A DNA stretch of 43,111 nucleotides, taken from NCBI RefSeq assembly GCF_014836955.1, contig NZ_JACSPV010000039.1:1-43111 (forward strand), in the 5' to 3' direction. This stretch comes from Bacillus norwichensis (GTDB lineage: Bacteria; Bacillota; Bacilli; Bacillales; Bacillaceae_C). The position numbers and the translations under genes are program-made. Each line of letters opens with the position of its first letter. The first letter of the stretch is position 1. Below are positions 1-7,944 of this stretch, piece after piece. The notes beneath the pieces are model-generated. The model was not told where the DNA came from. It worked only from the letters and a program-made list of their open reading frames with translations, and searched no databases.

Positions 1-49
1 AGCAACATAATTGATAGGCTCAAGATTCAGTCTAGCCAACGATTAGTAC

Positions 50-526
50 TTATTTTGTTGGTGCGAAAGTTGAGTTACTATTAATATCAGTTTTATAATC
101 TTTTTCAATCGATGATTTTATCTGCGAATACAAATAAAATATCCGTTCTATATGATGTTGCTCAGGTCCCATCACTTCGGCTTCTTCTCCGACAAGATCT
201 ATTTCTAAAACATTCTGAACTATTTTCTTGTTAAACAAATGCAGATTTTCATATAAAACATCCCTTGTTCCTTCAACATATGTTTTCCATTCAAAATCAA
301 CTTTATCTCCTTGATGTATCTTATGTTTCAAGGGGGTTTTTCTTCCTTCGAGAAGAAGAAATTTATTATATGCTATATGTTTTTCACGTTTATCATTTGT
401 TTTTTTAATTCTATCTTGATGCATTGTTTGTACTACATACGAAATAAATCCGCCAATTACAACACCAATCAAACCGAACAAAGATTGTAATATCCCACTC
501 ACATCCTTAATATTAAATAAATACAT
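50..526 (-). CDS. hypothetical protein with one N-terminal membrane segment
   Basis: Open frame of 158 codons near the left edge. Residues about 10-30 are a hydrophobic Gly/Ile/Val-rich segment (around LFGLIGVVIGGFISYVV), followed by a basic, polar stretch, which suggests a single-pass anchor with a cytosolic C-terminal domain. The rest is charged and probably helical, with no catalytic motif I recognise. It is the last gene seen of the mobile island, 73 bp downstream of the HEPN-like gene and on the same strand, so the two may be cotranscribed. The start is uncertain because no good ribosome binding site precedes the first ATG. It may be the membrane partner of the HEPN-like protein, but that rests only on adjacency. 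Confidence 0.55.
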   Translation of the reverse strand: MYLFNIKDVSGILQSLFGLIGVVIGGFISYVVQTMHQDRIKKTNDKREKHIAYNKFLLLEGRKTPLKHKIHQGDKVDFEWKTYVEGTRDVLYENLHLFNKKIVQNVLEIDLVGEEAEVMGPEQHHIERIFYLYSQIKSSIEKDYKTDINSNSTFAPTK

Positions 527-599
527 ACATACTAAACATCTGGTTAACTTTTTCTAATTATTTTTCCGTAATAGTACCCGTTTTTATAGTTGAAGATTT

Positions 600-1367
600 T
601 TATAGAATGGGGAATTCCATTGTTTCTAGTTGAAACTTCTCATGAGCTTTTTCATCTGTATGGTAGACTACGGAATTCAAATCTTTGATTGCATCATACA
701 GGTTATCTACACTTAAATTTCTTTTCATTCCATTTTTGAACTTAGTATTTCTTATTGTTTTTACATATCTCTCGTCAACATATCCTCTGTTATGAATTAT
801 GAGATTTCTTATAGCTATATATTCTATAATTGTTTCACGTCTATCTTCAGGCAATTCTAATGGGATACCTCTTTCTTTACACCATTCTTGAACTTTACCT
901 AATCCACTATAAGATAATGAACTTACTTTTTCCTCTATTAAATCCTGTACAAGAGCATCAATATTATCATATTTTAATATTTGTTCCATTGAGACTGTTG
1001 GCTGTCGATTATATAATATTTGCGGTTTTACTTTTAGTATTTCCCGTATTATATCAATAATATAAACTTGAAAATTATCTACGAGCCTACTAAAAAACAT
1101 TTCTATTAATTCTTGTTTATGTTCTCTTAGCTGTAATGTTAATTTTCCAGGTTTTTTATCAAGTAATTCACTTGGTTCAGAATAAACATCATCATTCCCA
1201 TCAAGGGCTTCTCTTGCCCTATATGAAGCATAGTCCATGTTTACCACATTATTCACAACAAAATAAAACAGCTTCAAATCTTTATTGACAGAACTAAAGA
1301 ATTGGACTGCAGAATTTGTTCCTACTTTTGGTAAGCTATTATTTAACTCAATCTTATTATTCTCCAT
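600..1367 (-). CDS. HEPN-like domain protein (RxxxxH motif), possible RNase-type defence protein
   Basis: A 255-residue, predicted helical, soluble protein. Near residues 185-195 it has RNLIIHNRG, which matches the R-x4-6-H signature of HEPN domains followed by the polar residue often seen after it. HEPN domains of this kind are frequently metal-independent RNases in toxin and abortive-infection systems, though some are non-catalytic. The start has a good site (GGAAGGTG, then ATG). It lies in the ICE cargo, downstream of the conjugation genes, where no Tn916 or ICEBs1 core gene is expected. I recognise the motif and the helical context, not a named family. An RNase role is inference. Confidence 0.6.
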   Translation of the reverse strand: MENNKIELNNSLPKVGTNSAVQFFSSVNKDLKLFYFVVNNVVNMDYASYRAREALDGNDDVYSEPSELLDKKPGKLTLQLREHKQELIEMFFSRLVDNFQVYIIDIIREILKVKPQILYNRQPTVSMEQILKYDNIDALVQDLIEEKVSSLSYSGLGKVQEWCKERGIPLELPEDRRETIIEYIAIRNLIIHNRGYVDERYVKTIRNTKFKNGMKRNLSVDNLYDAIKDLNSVVYHTDEKAHEKFQLETMEFPIL

Positions 1368-1383
1368 AAATACACCTTCCTCA

Positions 1384-1431
1384 ACTTACCCATCTTAATT
1401 TTCTGGTTTCCAACCTCTAAGTCGGGTAAGT
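1384..1431 (-). promoter_or_regulatory. inverted repeat in the leader of the HEPN-like gene
   Basis: ACTTACCC at 1384-1391 and GGGTAAGT at 1424-1431 are perfect 8-bp inverted arms. A smaller hairpin (GGTT TCC AACC) lies between them. The structure sits immediately upstream of the ribosome binding site of the HEPN-like gene, and a TATAAT (minus strand, about 1450-1455) lies further upstream beside a TAGATATATCTA palindrome (1461-1472). It could be an operator or a leader RNA structure. No terminator-like U run follows. Confidence 0.35.
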
Positions 1432-1485
1432 AATACCTTATCTTTTTACATTATAATACTTAGATATATCTATAAATTGTAACAT

Positions 1486-1706
1486 CTAAGCGCCAATAAT
1501 TCTATTGAACAAATTCAACAACACATCCTTCACACCACTTGCATTAAATACTAATCCAACCGCAATTAAAGCAACTATTAAAAATCCATCAGCTTAGAGA
1601 ACTCCCGTTTAAATCCTAAATAAATTCCAATCACAACAATCGCCATTAACACTAAAGACTGCGCATTACTTAAAAACCAGTTATACAAATTTTGTCCAAA
1701 GTTCAT
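1486..1706 (-). pseudogene. TcpD-like conjugation membrane protein, frameshifted
   Basis: Translation from the ATG at 1706 gives a short hydrophobic protein (MNFGQNLYNWFLSNAQ..., then a membrane segment VLMAIVVIGIYLGFK) that ends early at a TAA. In the next frame the sequence continues as GFLIVALIAVGLVFN and then NASGVKDVLLNLFNRIIGA with its own stop at 1486. Together the two frames make one protein of about 73 residues with two membrane segments, as in TcpD-type proteins of Gram-positive conjugation systems. One base is missing near 1588, in what was probably KLIGFL. It lies just after the relaxase, where ICEs of this class carry small transfer genes. The ribosome binding site GGAGAAATGAATAATG region precedes it. 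A sequencing error is possible. Confidence 0.7.
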
Positions 1707-1728
1707 TATTCATTTCTCCTTCCATCTG

Positions 1729-1818
1729 CTAATATTTTGTTATTTTACGCATACATTCGATAAACCATAAAATGATACCACCTATGATAGTAAGAAAAAT
1801 ATACTTTAATAATTTCAT
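1729..1818 (-). CDS. small 29-residue membrane peptide of the ICE
   Basis: A 29-codon frame, MKLLKYIFLTIIGGIILWFI followed by ECMRKITKY, preceded by a strong GGAGGA site 4-5 bases before the ATG. It has one hydrophobic segment with a basic N-terminus and C-terminus. It sits between the relaxase gene (stop at 1836) and the TcpD-like gene, on the same strand and tightly spaced, which supports translation as part of the transfer operon. Small membrane peptides at this place occur in Tn916/ICEBs1-type elements. I do not recognise a named family. Confidence 0.6.
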   Translation of the reverse strand: MKLLKYIFLTIIGGIILWFIECMRKITKY

Positions 1819-1835
1819 GAAAATCCTCCAATCCA

Positions 1836-3020
1836 TCATTTAATGACATCTTCTGTCTTAAGAGCCTGTTGCATCAATAATTGTTGATGACGCTTGCTTA
1901 ACTTCGCTTGATCCAACATATCTTTAATCACGGTCGTTTGATTGATTTCATCGAGTTTTGTTGCTAACTTCCAAGTAGGTGCTACTTGTCGAGCCAACCA
2001 TCTATGTGTTTTATCGAATGTGTAAGGTTCAGGTTTTGTTGTTAAATATATTTTTCTGTTTTCACCTAAATCTAAAAAACGCTGCCACTCTGCATTCATT
2101 GGCCAACTACTTCGTCGTTTTTTCTCATCTTTATCAACAAATCGAATATAGCGATTAATAATAGAAAAAGCTGTTCGTCCCGCATCCTCATACGTCATTA
2201 AATCAACAACTGCATGATAGGCACGGTCATTTTTCAATCGAATTTCAAAACGATTTTTAATGTCTGTGTCTTCAAGTGATGCGCCGTGTTTCACGTACTG
2301 TTCGTAATCTTTTTCATACACGCAAAAATACACATCACTTTTCAAGGAACCAATATATAACGTATTTCCCATATCACGTTTTTCTTCTCCATGAACCAAT
2401 TCGCCAGAACGATAACTTTTAAAGCTACGAAAAACGGAAATACATTCTTCATTTCGGCATTTGTTCGTTAGAAATGGAATATCCAATATGCCTGTTTTAT
2501 CATTTATCGCTAGGTCAACTCGTTTAAATACACCATTCACGCGAAATACATCCATAAAGAAATCAAACCATGTACGTTGCTGGGCTAATAAAAAGTTTTC
2601 AAATTGACGGCAACCCTTGCCTTTGAGTTCAAGTAAACAACCTTTATCTTCATCTGGCGAAACCATGACGACAATGTCACCAAAAACATATTGTTCCAAG
2701 TAAGAATAAAACGCGTAATCTTCATGGATCATATACTCCATTTTCAACCGTAAGATTTCTTCAATAACAGGCTTCGGGTTCGTTGTTAAAAAGCGTATTC
2801 GCACGTAATCAAATAAGATTTCCAAAGGCGCTTCTGGATTAAATTGTTCTAAAATATCGAACATCGCTTGTTGTAACGTTTGGGTCGGTGTGATTTTTCC
2901 AGTTTCAATCTCACTTATATACTGCCTTGAAATTCCTACATGTACCGCTAATTTATTTTGCGATACGCCATATGCCAATCGTTTTTCTTTTAATTGTCGA
3001 TACCAAGGTATCTCATTCAT
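1836..3020 (-). CDS. ICE relaxase / replication initiation protein (MobT/NicK-like, HTH plus Rep_trans)
   Basis: A 394-residue protein with an N-terminal XRE-type helix-turn-helix (about residues 5-60; VSQNKLAVHVGIS then YISEIETG) followed by a Rep_trans-type replication-initiation/relaxase domain (for example FKRVDLAINDKTG and later RFEIRLKNDRA). Proteins of this build nick the ICE at oriT and start rolling-circle transfer and replication. The ATG at 3020 is chosen because GGGAGG lies at the right distance. An upstream in-frame extension to 3104 has no such site. The frame is intact, unlike the coupling gene beside it. The oriT-like repeat lies 127-150 bp upstream. The product acts with the coupling protein to deliver single-stranded DNA to the transfer channel. 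Confidence 0.88.
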   Translation of the reverse strand: MNEIPWYRQLKEKRLAYGVSQNKLAVHVGISRQYISEIETGKITPTQTLQQAMFDILEQFNPEAPLEILFDYVRIRFLTTNPKPVIEEILRLKMEYMIHEDYAFYSYLEQYVFGDIVVMVSPDEDKGCLLELKGKGCRQFENFLLAQQRTWFDFFMDVFRVNGVFKRVDLAINDKTGILDIPFLTNKCRNEECISVFRSFKSYRSGELVHGEEKRDMGNTLYIGSLKSDVYFCVYEKDYEQYVKHGASLEDTDIKNRFEIRLKNDRAYHAVVDLMTYEDAGRTAFSIINRYIRFVDKDEKKRRSSWPMNAEWQRFLDLGENRKIYLTTKPEPYTFDKTHRWLARQVAPTWKLATKLDEINQTTVIKDMLDQAKLSKRHQQLLMQQALKTEDVIK

Positions 3021-3146
3021 ATGCATTCCTCCCAACACAAAAAAGATGTCAACTAAAGCATAAAAGCTGACATCTTCGTAATATGTTCTAAACCCTTGAT
3101 GCACAAAGGGCTTTAGACTTTTGAAACAGTTTCTTATTGTTTTTCT

Positions 3147-3170
3147 ACCCCCCTGTTAGAAACGGGGGGT
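3147..3170. other. oriT-like inverted repeat of a Tn916/ICEBs1-class element
   Basis: ACCCCCC (3147-3153) and GGGGGGT (3164-3170) are perfect 7-bp arms around a 10-base loop that reads GTTTCTAACA on the minus strand. This arrangement, with CTAAC next to a G run, is what I recall for the nick region of Tn916 and ICEBs1. It lies exactly where their oriT lies, between the coupling-protein gene and the relaxase gene. The identification rests on pattern and position. Confidence 0.75.
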
Positions 3171-3246
3171 AAAGGGTGGCTATCGCCACGCAGGCTTTGC
3201 CCAGCACGTCGGCTTTCGCTTCGCACGCCGCCGCACTGTGCAGCCT
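3171..3246. other. GC-rich structured segment beside oriT
   Basis: This short stretch is much richer in G and C than the island around it and contains small hairpins (GTGGC TATC GCCAC; GGCTTTGCC; repeated GC-rich GCACGCCGCC-like words). It fills the space between the oriT repeat and the 3' end of the coupling-protein gene. It may serve as part of the origin (relaxase or host-factor binding, or a single-strand origin). No coding potential is seen. Confidence 0.45.
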
Positions 3247-4582
3247 TTATGACACTAATTTTTCAATTTCTTTTAGAAAATCATGACCTTTTGGGACAAA
3301 CGGTGTGTAAAATTCAGAAATCACATTATCCCCTTTATCAACATACCCTCGACCTTTGATCTGTTTTAAGAAAAATTGTTTTTGTACGTCGCTGCCGAAA
3401 ACCATACCGTATCCGAGTTCACTCATACGACCTAAAGCCACCCGAAAATTAAATTGATCACGAATGCCATCTCCAAGGTATTTTGCATCTGGTCGTTGAC
3501 AGGCGAGAATAAGGAAAAAGCCTGATTGTCTACCTAACATGACGATTTGTTTTAGTTTACTCATCACTTTGATACTTTCTTTGCCGATCATTTCCATGAA
3601 GGATGTGTACTCGTCAAAAATTAAAAAGCGAGCAGGTAAACCTAAATAAGCATAGTTTTTTCCAGTCTTGTAGTTTGGCATTTGTTTCATTTCTTCATTT
3701 CGTGTCATCATATCTTCATAAAATAGGTCGATACAAGCTGTCATATCATCCTTTTTATAATAGACATCAGGCATAACAGTGGCTAAATCCGCTAAATCGG
3801 CATTTTTCGGATCTAAAATATACAACTTTGCATCTGTTTTGAGTAGCGCTTCAATCAATGTAAGAATAAAATAGCTTTTTCCTCCGCCTGTTCCACCAGC
3901 AATTAACATATGCGGAAGTTTATCATATTCCCAATAAAGTGATTCCATCACCTTTAAGCTGCCATTTTGCACAGTAACTTCCTCAATGGAAATACGGTTC
4001 GCAATCATATCATAGAAAAGAATATACTCCACATAGGAATCATGTAACTCTTTTGATACCAATTCACAATACAGGCCACTTTCTAATTTCGTTTCTAAAT
4101 TTAAAAGGGGTTCTTGATTTACCGAGTGTAATTTCCACTTGAATATACAATAATCCTTTTTCAAACCGATAATACATCTTTGGAAAGTGGCTGATTTTTT
4201 CCTTCGATTTATTGGATGGAATATCTTTAAAGAAGCCCTCTTGTGTAATTTGTTTTGTTTCATACCATCCGTTCTCCAAAATCATTTTTGCGAGCTTTTG
4301 ACGGTGAATGACTTGTTTTATTTTGTCATACCGATAGCGATAATAGAGATATGCACATCCAGCAGTTAAGGCAAGACTAATTAACAATGTCACCAATCCA
4401 TACGTGCTGATAAAGTGTGCTTGAAAGTCATCCAATTGCCATGTGGTCGAGAGTAAAAAGGACAGATGAAAAGGGATAAAGGAAACGAGCAATACACCAA
4501 CCAGCCCAAAGAATATAAATTGAAAAACGAGGGAAGCATCTTTTTCCTTAATGCGTTTCCCTCGTCTTTTAAAAGTCTTCAT
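3247..4582 (-). pseudogene. FtsK/SpoIIIE-type conjugative coupling protein (Orf21/ConQ-like), frameshifted
   Basis: The first part (ATG at 4582) encodes a basic N-terminus, two membrane segments and the segment through VEITLGK. The second part continues in another frame with QEPLLNLETKLESG, the Walker A motif AGGTGGGKS, the Walker B FLIFDEY, the ACQRPDAKYLGDGIRDQ stretch, and the end at 3247. The joined product would be about 445 residues, the usual size for Orf21/ConQ coupling proteins. The frame break is near 4117, where a net two-base loss restores homology. The start overlaps the stop of the upstream DUF961 gene (TAATG). The family pumps relaxase-bound DNA to the mating pore. As read, this copy would yield only the membrane anchor, unless the break is a sequencing error. 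Confidence 0.82.
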
Positions 4583-4962
4583 TATTTTTCCTTATCAGGA
4601 GTAGACTTTGAAACATTACTAGTCGATGTTGACGCTTTTCCCTTTAAGACTAAATCATCTGCCTTGATGTACCAATCGACATCAGCACCACGAAAAGTCG
4701 CATTTGCGACGGTATCTGCGACAGGATTTATAAGCTCTACTTCCGCATTGTAATCAAACTCTTTTAAAGGCACGGAAGCAGGGATGCTTACTTGTATCAT
4801 GCGACCTTGTTCACGAGATTTTAAGTCATACGTGCGTTCCTTGACTTCCGATGATACCGTGCCATCCTCATTTTGAAGAAACACTTCACGACGTAATGCC
4901 GAAAATTTTAACAATCCGAATGTCTTTTCATTATCAATGACAATACCTTGAGCTAATCTCAT
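4582..4962 (-). CDS. DUF961 family ICE protein (Orf22-like)
   Basis: A 126-residue soluble protein beginning MRLAQGIVIDNEKTFG, with the family feature of a KTFG-containing N-terminus and a C-terminal ADDLVLKGK segment. The final 20 residues are Ser/Thr/Lys-rich and low in complexity. It is paralogous to its upstream neighbour at 4975-5289 (shared KTFG, V.LIN/V.LVNA, DW/NYI.ADDLV pattern). DUF961 proteins are carried in pairs at the start of Tn916- and ICEBs1-type transfer operons. Their helicase-processivity/accessory role is known for ICEBs1 HelP-type members. The start is supported by GGAG about 8 bases upstream. Spacing to both neighbours is minimal, so it is part of one operon. Confidence 0.82.
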   Translation of the reverse strand: MRLAQGIVIDNEKTFGLLKFSALRREVFLQNEDGTVSSEVKERTYDLKSREQGRMIQVSIPASVPLKEFDYNAEVELINPVADTVANATFRGADVDWYIKADDLVLKGKASTSTSNVSKSTPDKEK

Positions 4963-4974
4963 ATTTTTTTCTCC

Positions 4975-5289
4975 TTATGCTTTGACTAGATCGTCAGCGT
5001 GTAAAATATAATTTGTGAAACCACGTTCTCCAATTTTATAACCTTCTGCGGTGATACGTGCATTGACTAATTTTACTTTTTCCTCATGTTCAAAGAATTT
5101 CTCTCCTGCTTCTTGTGGCAAAATAACCTCAATATCATCTGCACGTTGAATATCAGAATATAGGTTATAACTGCGCGACAGTGTTGTCATACGCCCATTA
5201 ATCCGTCTTTGTTCGACTTTACCTTCTCCAGCATATTCTAAATTTCCAAACGTCTTTTCCATGTTGGGAATCACATATTTTAATTCCAT
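4975..5289 (-). CDS. DUF961 family ICE protein (Orf23/YdcP-like)
   Basis: A 104-residue protein starting MELKYVIPNMEKTFGNLEY, typical of the DUF961 family at the head of Tn916/ICEBs1 transfer modules. It ends with FTNYILHADDLVKA, matching the ADDLV ending of the next gene. The second of two adjacent ATGs is preferred because GAGGG is then about 7 bases away. It is the first recognisable conjugation gene of the operon; the next gene starts 13 bp downstream. Family members help the element's rolling-circle replication and transfer. No anomalies are seen. Confidence 0.83.
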   Translation of the reverse strand: MELKYVIPNMEKTFGNLEYAGEGKVEQRRINGRMTTLSRSYNLYSDIQRADDIEVILPQEAGEKFFEHEEKVKLVNARITAEGYKIGERGFTNYILHADDLVKA

Positions 5290-5397
5290 CATATAGCCCT
5301 CTTTTCTTGTTTTAATTTTTGGTTATCTATTCATATGGAAAGCAAGGGCAGAAGGGAGGGGAACGAGAAAAATACATCTTCATGGGTCAATCACTCC

Positions 5398-5583
5398 TTA
5401 TGCTTCTTGAAAACGATAATCCACCCGACCATAAATAATGCACCAAAATACAACCATCGTTTCTCCATTTTTATCACGTATCAATTTCCCATAAGGAAAA
5501 AAGGGAAAATCTTCTATCTCAATTTCATTCATAACGAAATGATCATTAATCCATTCCATTACCTTTGCTTCATTTTCTTCCAA
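5398..5583 (-). CDS. small hypothetical protein at the head of the ICE transfer operon
   Basis: About 61 residues if translation begins at the TTG at 5583, which lies about 10 bases after a strong AAGGAAGGAG site. A GTG at 5592 is in frame but too close to that site. The protein is acidic and aromatic-rich (EIEDFPFFPYGKLIR, then VVFWCIIYGRVDYRF), with no known catalytic motif. It lies between the methyltransferase terminator and the first DUF961 gene, about 110 bp upstream of it. I do not recognise the family. Confidence 0.5.
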   Translation of the reverse strand: MEENEAKVMEWINDHFVMNEIEIEDFPFFPYGKLIRDKNGETMVVFWCIIYGRVDYRFQEA

Positions 5584-5614
5584 AAAAACCACACTCCTTC
5601 CTTGATTTACCCAA

Positions 5615-5647
5615 TAAAAAAAGCATGACAGATGGAATTTGTCACAC
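5615..5647 (-). terminator. Rho-independent terminator after the methyltransferase gene
   Basis: On the minus strand GTGTGACA (5647-5640) pairs with TGTCATGC (5630-5623), with wobble pairs, and seven T follow. It lies just after the stop of the broken methyltransferase gene and before the small ICE gene, so it separates cargo from the transfer operon. Confidence 0.7.
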
Positions 5648-5661
5648 GTAAGTTGATTTAT

Positions 5662-6753
5662 CTATAAAACTTCTGCAATACCAGCCATAATATATTCAGC
5701 GCATGGTACAGCAATTGCATTTCCAATCGCTTTATATCTTGCATAATCGCTAATGACTTCTTCCTTGTTTCCAACAGCTGTCCAGCCCTCTGGTAATCCC
5801 ATCAAACGTTCATATTCTAATGGGGTAAGCTGACGAATAAATCCTTCTTTTTCTTCTCCTTCATACCAAAATGAAAAATAGTTTACGGAACCTGCAAGCA
5901 AAGTTGGAAAAGGGTCATGTGTCCGTCCAAAACTTCCGTGGAATCCTGTTTTGTTTCTATCTTTTGCGGTACTTCGCATACGTCTTTCTTGAAAGGGGCG
6001 GACGATGGGTATTTTCCCCCTTGTTTTTTGAGTAGATATTCGACTGGTGCTGGTGGAGGACAACCTGTCTTTTCCGCAAGACGTAGGAAACGATTGCAAA
6101 TTGCGGGCTTTAAATAATATTTCTTTGGCACGTTTTCCTCTAAAATCTGCCACGAGGAAGATACGTCTTCTTCTTTGAGGGAGCGTGGGCTTTCCCCAAT
6201 ATAGGGCATCCAACACGCACCAGCACAAATCAACATCATTCCTTCGGACCATTCCAGCTTTTGCCCAGAATCCAGAAGCAGGCATTGGAATATCGGATTT
6301 TGTGAATGACTCCAGCACGGCTTTAAAATCCAACCTGTTATTTGATGAAAAAGCTCACATGACGTTTTCCCAAACAGCGATAACTGGATATGTTCCATTC
6401 GTTGCACACCTCATTTCCTCAATAATTCGTATCGCGTGATAGAATAAACTAGATTGACTTCCTGTAAGACCTTCTCGTTTTCCGATATTTGATAAGTTCT
6501 GACAAGGTGAACCAAAGGTAATAATATGAACAGGGGGTATTTTTCCACCATCTATTTTTGTAATATCCCCCAGATGGAGCATATGAGGGAAGTGTCGTTT
6601 TGTAATAGATACAGGTGCTTTCTCTATCTCACTTGCCCATGTTGGACTAATTCCATAGCGGGAAGCAGAGAGAGGGAAGACACCTATTCCATCAAAAAGA
6701 CTTCCCATTTTTAAATTTGTGTTATAATCCTTTTTAATCATGTCATCTTTCAA
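5662..6753 (-). pseudogene. C5-cytosine DNA methyltransferase interrupted by one in-frame TGA
   Basis: Read in a single frame, the sequence contains the C5-methyltransferase motifs in order: motif I (GSLFDGIGVFPLSA), motif IV with the catalytic Cys (TFGSPCQNLS), motif VI (ENV), motif VIII (QRRRRIF), motif IX (RQLTPLEYERLMGLPEGW) and motif X (YKAIGNAIAVP). Total length is about 363 codons, normal for the family. The frame is broken only by TGA at 6355-6357 directly after ENVM, where relatives have a Gly (ENVPGAFSSN-like); a GGA to TGA change explains it. No restriction endonuclease gene is adjacent. The TTG at 6753 is preferred as start because GGAGGTG lies 6-7 bases upstream. Either the enzyme is dead, or it needs TGA readthrough or a sequence correction. 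Confidence 0.85.
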
Positions 6754-6777
6754 ATATTTCACCTCCATTTTAAAAAC

Positions 6778-6824
6778 AAAAAACGCCATCTGTCGGTAAG
6801 TAAATACCGTCCAAATGACGATGC
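6778..6824 (-). terminator. Rho-independent terminator after the Gabija-like genes
   Basis: On the minus strand CATTTG...CGGTA pairs with TACCG...CAGATG (one wobble and small bulges), then GCG and six T. It begins 17 bp after the stop of the helicase gene and ends the two-gene operon before the methyltransferase. Confidence 0.6.
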
Positions 6825-6840
6825 GAATAAAAATTAATTA

Positions 6841-7944
6841 CTATTCGTATATGGGGAGTATATCCGTTTCGATATTATTTTTACATACAATTGCAACACT
6901 ATATCGTGCTCTTGTTACAGCTACATAAAATTTACACTTAATATCAAAATTATTTAGCTTCTTATCATTCAATAACCAGTCCGATATCTTTTGAGTTGGA
7001 TATATTAATACTCTATCACGTGTTGTACCTTTCGATTCTCCAAAATTCTTAACTTCATAATTTGGGTTTACTTTTTTAGTTCTAGAATATCTTAATTGTG
7101 TTGGAGAATATTCTATTAAATAACGTTCAATATCTTTTTCTCTTACAAGAAAAACCCCATCATGTCCCGTAATTTCATTATGGAGTGAATCACAGGATGG
7201 ATATTCCGGGAATAGACTGTTGGCAAAATCACAGATAGTCTGACTATTACGCCAACTGTCTCTAAGAGTTTCTGTATCGATATTAAAATCTATAGATTTA
7301 CATTCATTTAATATAAATTCTTGTATTTTTCCGTCAGAATATTTTTTGTATTTGTCGGGAAAATGAGTGTGATATGTTACTTGCCTAGGATCGCCAGCAA
7401 TTTTAATAATTGAATCAGATTGAAACAAAAGTTTTATTATCTCTAAATCGTATCCTGCCATATCTTGTACTTCGTCTATAAAGATATATTTAAATAATTT
7501 AGCAATCCGTTCAATTACATAGCCATTATTTTTTTCATTACAACGAACAACAAATTTTGAGAGCTTATCAGAATATATTTGGAAATCATTTGAAAAGTAA
7601 TGTTTCTCAACTTCCGCTTCTTTGAAGTACACTGGGAATTTTCCGTTTCTATATTTTAATCCTGATTTTTTATTCATCAATAACAAACCGTTTATATTTT
7701 TCTTTGTTAACTTTCCTTGGTACGGTTTTGCTCCATGCTCTATTAAAAATGAAAACCATGTTCTAATAATAACGTTATGTGGAATAACACCATTATTTAA
7801 CTCGAAAAATTTCTTTTGTATTTCTTTTTTATTTTCTTCTGTAAAAGTAGTAATTAGAACACTTTCTGTAAGCTTTAAAGCTTCTTGTACGAAAAGAGTT
7901 GTTTTTCCAGCACCAGCCGCAGCAACTAAAAGATTATTTTTCAT
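6841..7944 (-). CDS. gajB: UvrD/PcrA-like helicase, Gabija GajB-like
   Basis: A 367-residue superfamily 1 helicase-type protein. It begins with Walker A (VAAAGAGKTT, about residues 8-17), then Walker B FIDEVQDMAG (about 165-175), motif III IAGDPRQVTY, an arginine-containing motif (ETLRDSWRNSQT), and the C-terminal motif VI FYVAVTRARYSVAIV. It is short for UvrD (about 700) and shorter than characterised GajB (about 490), so accessory subdomains appear reduced. The ATG at 7944 overlaps the TGA of the OLD-nuclease gene by one base and has GAGGG upstream, showing translational coupling. OLD-nuclease plus UvrD-like pairs are the hallmark of class 2 OLD/Gabija phage defence, in which the helicase component joins the nuclease in a large complex. 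The gene symbol is by analogy. Confidence 0.8.
   Translation of the reverse strand: MKNNLLVAAAGAGKTTLFVQEALKLTESVLITTFTEENKKEIQKKFFELNNGVIPHNVIIRTWFSFLIEHGAKPYQGKLTKKNINGLLLMNKKSGLKYRNGKFPVYFKEAEVEKHYFSNDFQIYSDKLSKFVVRCNEKNNGYVIERIAKLFKYIFIDEVQDMAGYDLEIIKLLFQSDSIIKIAGDPRQVTYHTHFPDKYKKYSDGKIQEFILNECKSIDFNIDTETLRDSWRNSQTICDFANSLFPEYPSCDSLHNEITGHDGVFLVREKDIERYLIEYSPTQLRYSRTKKVNPNYEVKNFGESKGTTRDRVLIYPTQKISDWLLNDKKLNNFDIKCKFYVAVTRARYSVAIVCKNNIETDILPIYE

Noticed and set aside
3021-3104. Longer N-terminus of the relaxase
   Set aside because: The extension is hydrophobic and unlike the family, and the good GGGAGG site serves the ATG at 3020.
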